A stretch of DNA of 64,000 nucleotides from an uncultured Chromatiaceae bacterium (lineage in GTDB: Bacteria > Pseudomonadota > Gammaproteobacteria > Enterobacterales > Alteromonadaceae), in the NCBI GenBank assembly GCA_937978655.1, contig CALJUX010000038.1:1-64000 (forward strand), read 5' to 3'. Below are positions 61,665-64,000 of this stretch, in pieces. A program made the translations under genes and the position numbers. The stretch's first letter is position 1, and each line of letters starts with the position of its first letter. Under the pieces are notes generated by a model that saw only the letters and a list, made by a program, of their open reading frames with translations, was not told the DNA's origin and did no database searches.

Positions 61665-64000
61665 TTAGAATGCCCCTCGCACACCTACCGCATAGCGGGA
61701 GCCGTTATCCTCAACAGAGTAAATCTGGTTTTTGAAGCGACCGGTCTGCACCAGTTCTTCTTCGGTGATGTTAATCCCTTCGAAGAACACCGTCAGATAC
61801 TCGTTCACGTCATAACTGGCGCTGATGTCCCACTGACCAAAACGCTCAGTGTTCACCGGCTCGCCGTTAAAGCCGTTGTCGAGTTGACGCAGGAAGCCTT
61901 CGCGGTTGTTAAAGGCGATACGGGCCTGATAGGCACCTTGTTCGTAGAACAGAATTAAGTTTTGTGAATCGCCTAAGCCTTCCAGTGCAAAACTCTGTGT
62001 GGTGTCGGCGCCCACGTTCAGGTTACTGTCGACCACAGTGGCGTTCACCGTCACACCAAAGCCGTTATCAAACATATGCGTCAACGCAGCTTCATAACCG
62101 GTGATGCGGGCAGACTCACCGTTTTGTGGCCGGCTGACGGTATAAACTTCGCTCGAGCCGTTCAGTTCTGCCGTCGTTGGCACCACACTGCTGCTACACA
62201 GCGGTGAGCTGACGCAGTTGTAAGATGGGCCAGTCCGCGCGGTCATGTTGTAAGTTTCCTGACCGGTCAGCGTCACAATAAAGTCTTCAACTTCTTTGTT
62301 GAACACGGTGAAGCTGAACATATTGGCGTCTTGGTAATACCATTCGTACGCCAGATCCCAGTTCTCCGCGCGGAACGGTTTCAGTGCCGGGTTGCCGCCG
62401 TTGGCCGTCAGGTTTTGCCGGCGTGGTTCGTTGAAGGTGGTCGCTGGTGACATCTGGCCCATGGTTGGACGGGTCAGTGAATCGTACGAAGCGAAACGGA
62501 TAATCATGTCGTCCTGCACTTCCAGCTTGATATTCAGGCTCGGTAACAGGTTGGCGTATTTAGTGCCCTGACTAAAATTGGTCGCAGGGCCTAATACGTT
62601 TTGGAACAAAGTCGCATCCGCAGTGGGCACGATATCCACGACAAAACTCTGGATCGCCGCAACATCCACCGACGTTTCGGCATAACGCGCACCGAGATTG
62701 ATGGTCAGTGGCATATCACCGAGGTCATACGCCAGCGTGAAGTCCATATACAAACTGGTGACATCTTCGTTGATTGTGTAGCGATTGTTCTGCAAAGACG
62801 TAGTAATAGGATGGCCGGTATCTGCCAGATATTTCACCACGGCATCACCGTCATAGCTGTAAAACGTATCGATCAGACCCGGGAAGAAGTTTTTCGCAGT
62901 AAATGGTTTAAAGCCAATCAGGTCCGTCGGTGCTGGCAGTGAATAACCGCAATAGAAACACTGGCCACCATAGATCTGGAAGCTGGATTTTTCCCGCTCC
63001 TGCCGGTACGCACCAAAGTTGGCTTTCTGGAACACGCCTTTTTCCGGGACATATTCAAAATCGGCTTTCACTTCTGTGACTTCATCTTCGTCAGTGAACT
63101 GATTGCCTTTTTCGTTATAGTGCATCCGCGCCAGGCTGGTCGAAGGCAAAGTGCTGCCGCCAAAACCGTTGTGTTTTACTGTCGGTACAGAACCTGTGCC
63201 GTCAAAGGCGTAGCTGTTGATCATCCCCACGACGTTAAAACGGTCGCGGCCAGCACGGTCGTTTTCGGCATTTGACGTGGAGGCGTCAAAATTCGCTTTC
63301 AGTTGGTCGGTGATTTTCCACTCGACATTCAGACCAAAGGCATTGACGCTAACGTCGCGTGAGTTGCGCGTGTGTGACACAAAGTCGGTTGCCGGATCGC
63401 CGCTGCCCTGATGCAGGCCAACATCCTGGGAAAACGTTAATAAAGTGCCGGTGGTTGGATCCATAGTGGCAGAGCCAACCCGGTCCGGTTCAAACCAGGA
63501 CGCCAGATCTGTGACCTTTGAATCGACTTCAAAACGGGAAACCAGACCGTCCATCGTCACAGTGACATCTTCTGACGGTGCATACTGCAGTACCAGACTG
63601 GCGTTGTCGCGGGTCCGTTCCTGCTGGTCAATAATCTGGTCCCAGTTGCGCGGGATATACGCATTGGTGAACAACACACCATCGCGTTTGTTGGAAATCG
63701 TCTGACCACCACGCCAGCCGGCGGTAGCGATCTGGTTGATCTGCACATCACGTTTTTGATGGCTGATGGCTAATAACGCACCAAATTTGTCGTCCCAGTT
63801 GCGCGTCAATAATACCGAAGCGGCCGGAGAAGTTTTCTCTGACAGGCTTTCGTACATGCCTTTGATTGAACCGGCGATACGGAAATCGTCATAATCAAAC
63901 GGCCGTGCGGTTTTCACGTTGATAGTACCGCCGATGCCGCCTTCCTGCAGCCGGGCACTGTTACTTTTGAATACATCAGCGCCGGTGATTTGATCTGCTG
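61665..64000 (-). CDS. TonB-dependent receptor (5' end outside window)
   Basis: The frame is open to the end of the window, so the gene start is missing. The visible 778 or so residues begin in the plug domain (ITGADVFKSNSARLQEGGIG, then GTINVKTARPFDYDD) and run through a beta-barrel ending GVRGAF with a C-terminal phenylalanine. The plug sequence and its position next to a halogenase and SapC fit the carbohydrate-type TonB receptors (TIGR01782 class) of Xanthomonas and Caulobacter. It should bring an oligosaccharide or glycoside across the outer membrane; in this locus the candidates are galactosides. A CFYCGYSLP loop may hold a disulfide. Confidence 0.93.
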   Translation of the reverse strand, partial: ADQITGADVFKSNSARLQEGGIGGTINVKTARPFDYDDFRIAGSIKGMYESLSEKTSPAASVLLTRNWDDKFGALLAISHQKRDVQINQIATAGWRGGQTISNKRDGVLFTNAYIPRNWDQIIDQQERTRDNASLVLQYAPSEDVTVTMDGLVSRFEVDSKVTDLASWFEPDRVGSATMDPTTGTLLTFSQDVGLHQGSGDPATDFVSHTRNSRDVSVNAFGLNVEWKITDQLKANFDASTSNAENDRAGRDRFNVVGMINSYAFDGTGSVPTVKHNGFGGSTLPSTSLARMHYNEKGNQFTDEDEVTEVKADFEYVPEKGVFQKANFGAYRQEREKSSFQIYGGQCFYCGYSLPAPTDLIGFKPFTAKNFFPGLIDTFYSYDGDAVVKYLADTGHPITTSLQNNRYTINEDVTSLYMDFTLAYDLGDMPLTINLGARYAETSVDVAAIQSFVVDIVPTADATLFQNVLGPATNFSQGTKYANLLPSLNIKLEVQDDMIIRFASYDSLTRPTMGQMSPATTFNEPRRQNLTANGGNPALKPFRAENWDLAYEWYYQDANMFSFTVFNKEVEDFIVTLTGQETYNMTARTGPSYNCVSSPLCSSSVVPTTAELNGSSEVYTVSRPQNGESARITGYEAALTHMFDNGFGVTVNATVVDSNLNVGADTTQSFALEGLGDSQNLILFYEQGAYQARIAFNNREGFLRQLDNGFNGEPVNTERFGQWDISASYDVNEYLTVFFEGINITEEELVQTGRFKNQIYSVEDNGSRYAVGVRGAF

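Overview
The window is 64 kb of chromosomal DNA from a Gram-negative gammaproteobacterium, probably of the Alteromonadales/Rheinheimera type. Supporting signs are TonB-dependent receptors, a flavin 'tryptophan halogenase' with SapC, GlyGly-CTERM proteins, DUF3019 and a moderately high G+C content. The genus is a guess from gene content. No rRNA, tRNA, CRISPR array or intact insertion sequence was seen.

Layout. (1) 1-1765: the 3' end of an RHS polymorphic toxin gene and its overlapping immunity gene, with AT-richer DNA at the toxin tip. (2) 2044-19270: mostly housekeeping and stress genes. These are an OmpR/RstB-type two-component operon led by a DUF3019 gene, Spo0M, a glutamine-rich SbcC with SbcD, a CPBP protease, a thioesterase, an ABM monooxygenase, two GSTs, a chemoreceptor, a LysR/NmrA divergent pair, DUF2059 and a DMT exporter. 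(3) 19409-24482: a choice-of-anchor-B/Calx-beta GlyGly-CTERM protein divergent from an MbnP-MbnH copper-protein/di-heme enzyme pair, then a chimeric scar ORF. (4) 24542-33586: a 3014-residue repeat-rich surface protein whose GlyGly-CTERM-like tail runs in frame into an outer-membrane beta-barrel. (5) 33859-41231: a TonB receptor, a GH3 beta-glucosidase and a LytS/LytTR two-component pair. (6) 41513-64000: a long galactose/galactoside and glycerol locus.

The galactose/glycerol locus holds galE-galT-galK (Leloir pathway), a secreted alpha/beta hydrolase, an SMP-30 lactonase, glpK and glpD, dgoK, a galactose-dehydrogenase-like SDR, a DgoR-like GntR regulator, GH36 alpha-galactosidase, GH42 beta-galactosidase, an SSS-family sugar symporter, SapC, a flavin halogenase-like protein and a second (partial) TonB receptor. 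The genes for galactonate dehydratase and KDPGal aldolase, which would complete the De Ley-Doudoroff branch, are not in the window. Finding alpha-galactosidase, beta-galactosidase, galactose catabolism, glycerol kinase/dehydrogenase and a secreted esterase together suggests use of galactosylglycerols or galactolipids; this is an inference. A short AT-rich motif recurs upstream of galE, the dgo genes and the galactosidases, and more weakly upstream of glpK, which hints at a shared regulon. A perfect LacI/Cra-type palindrome lies in front of the lactonase gene.
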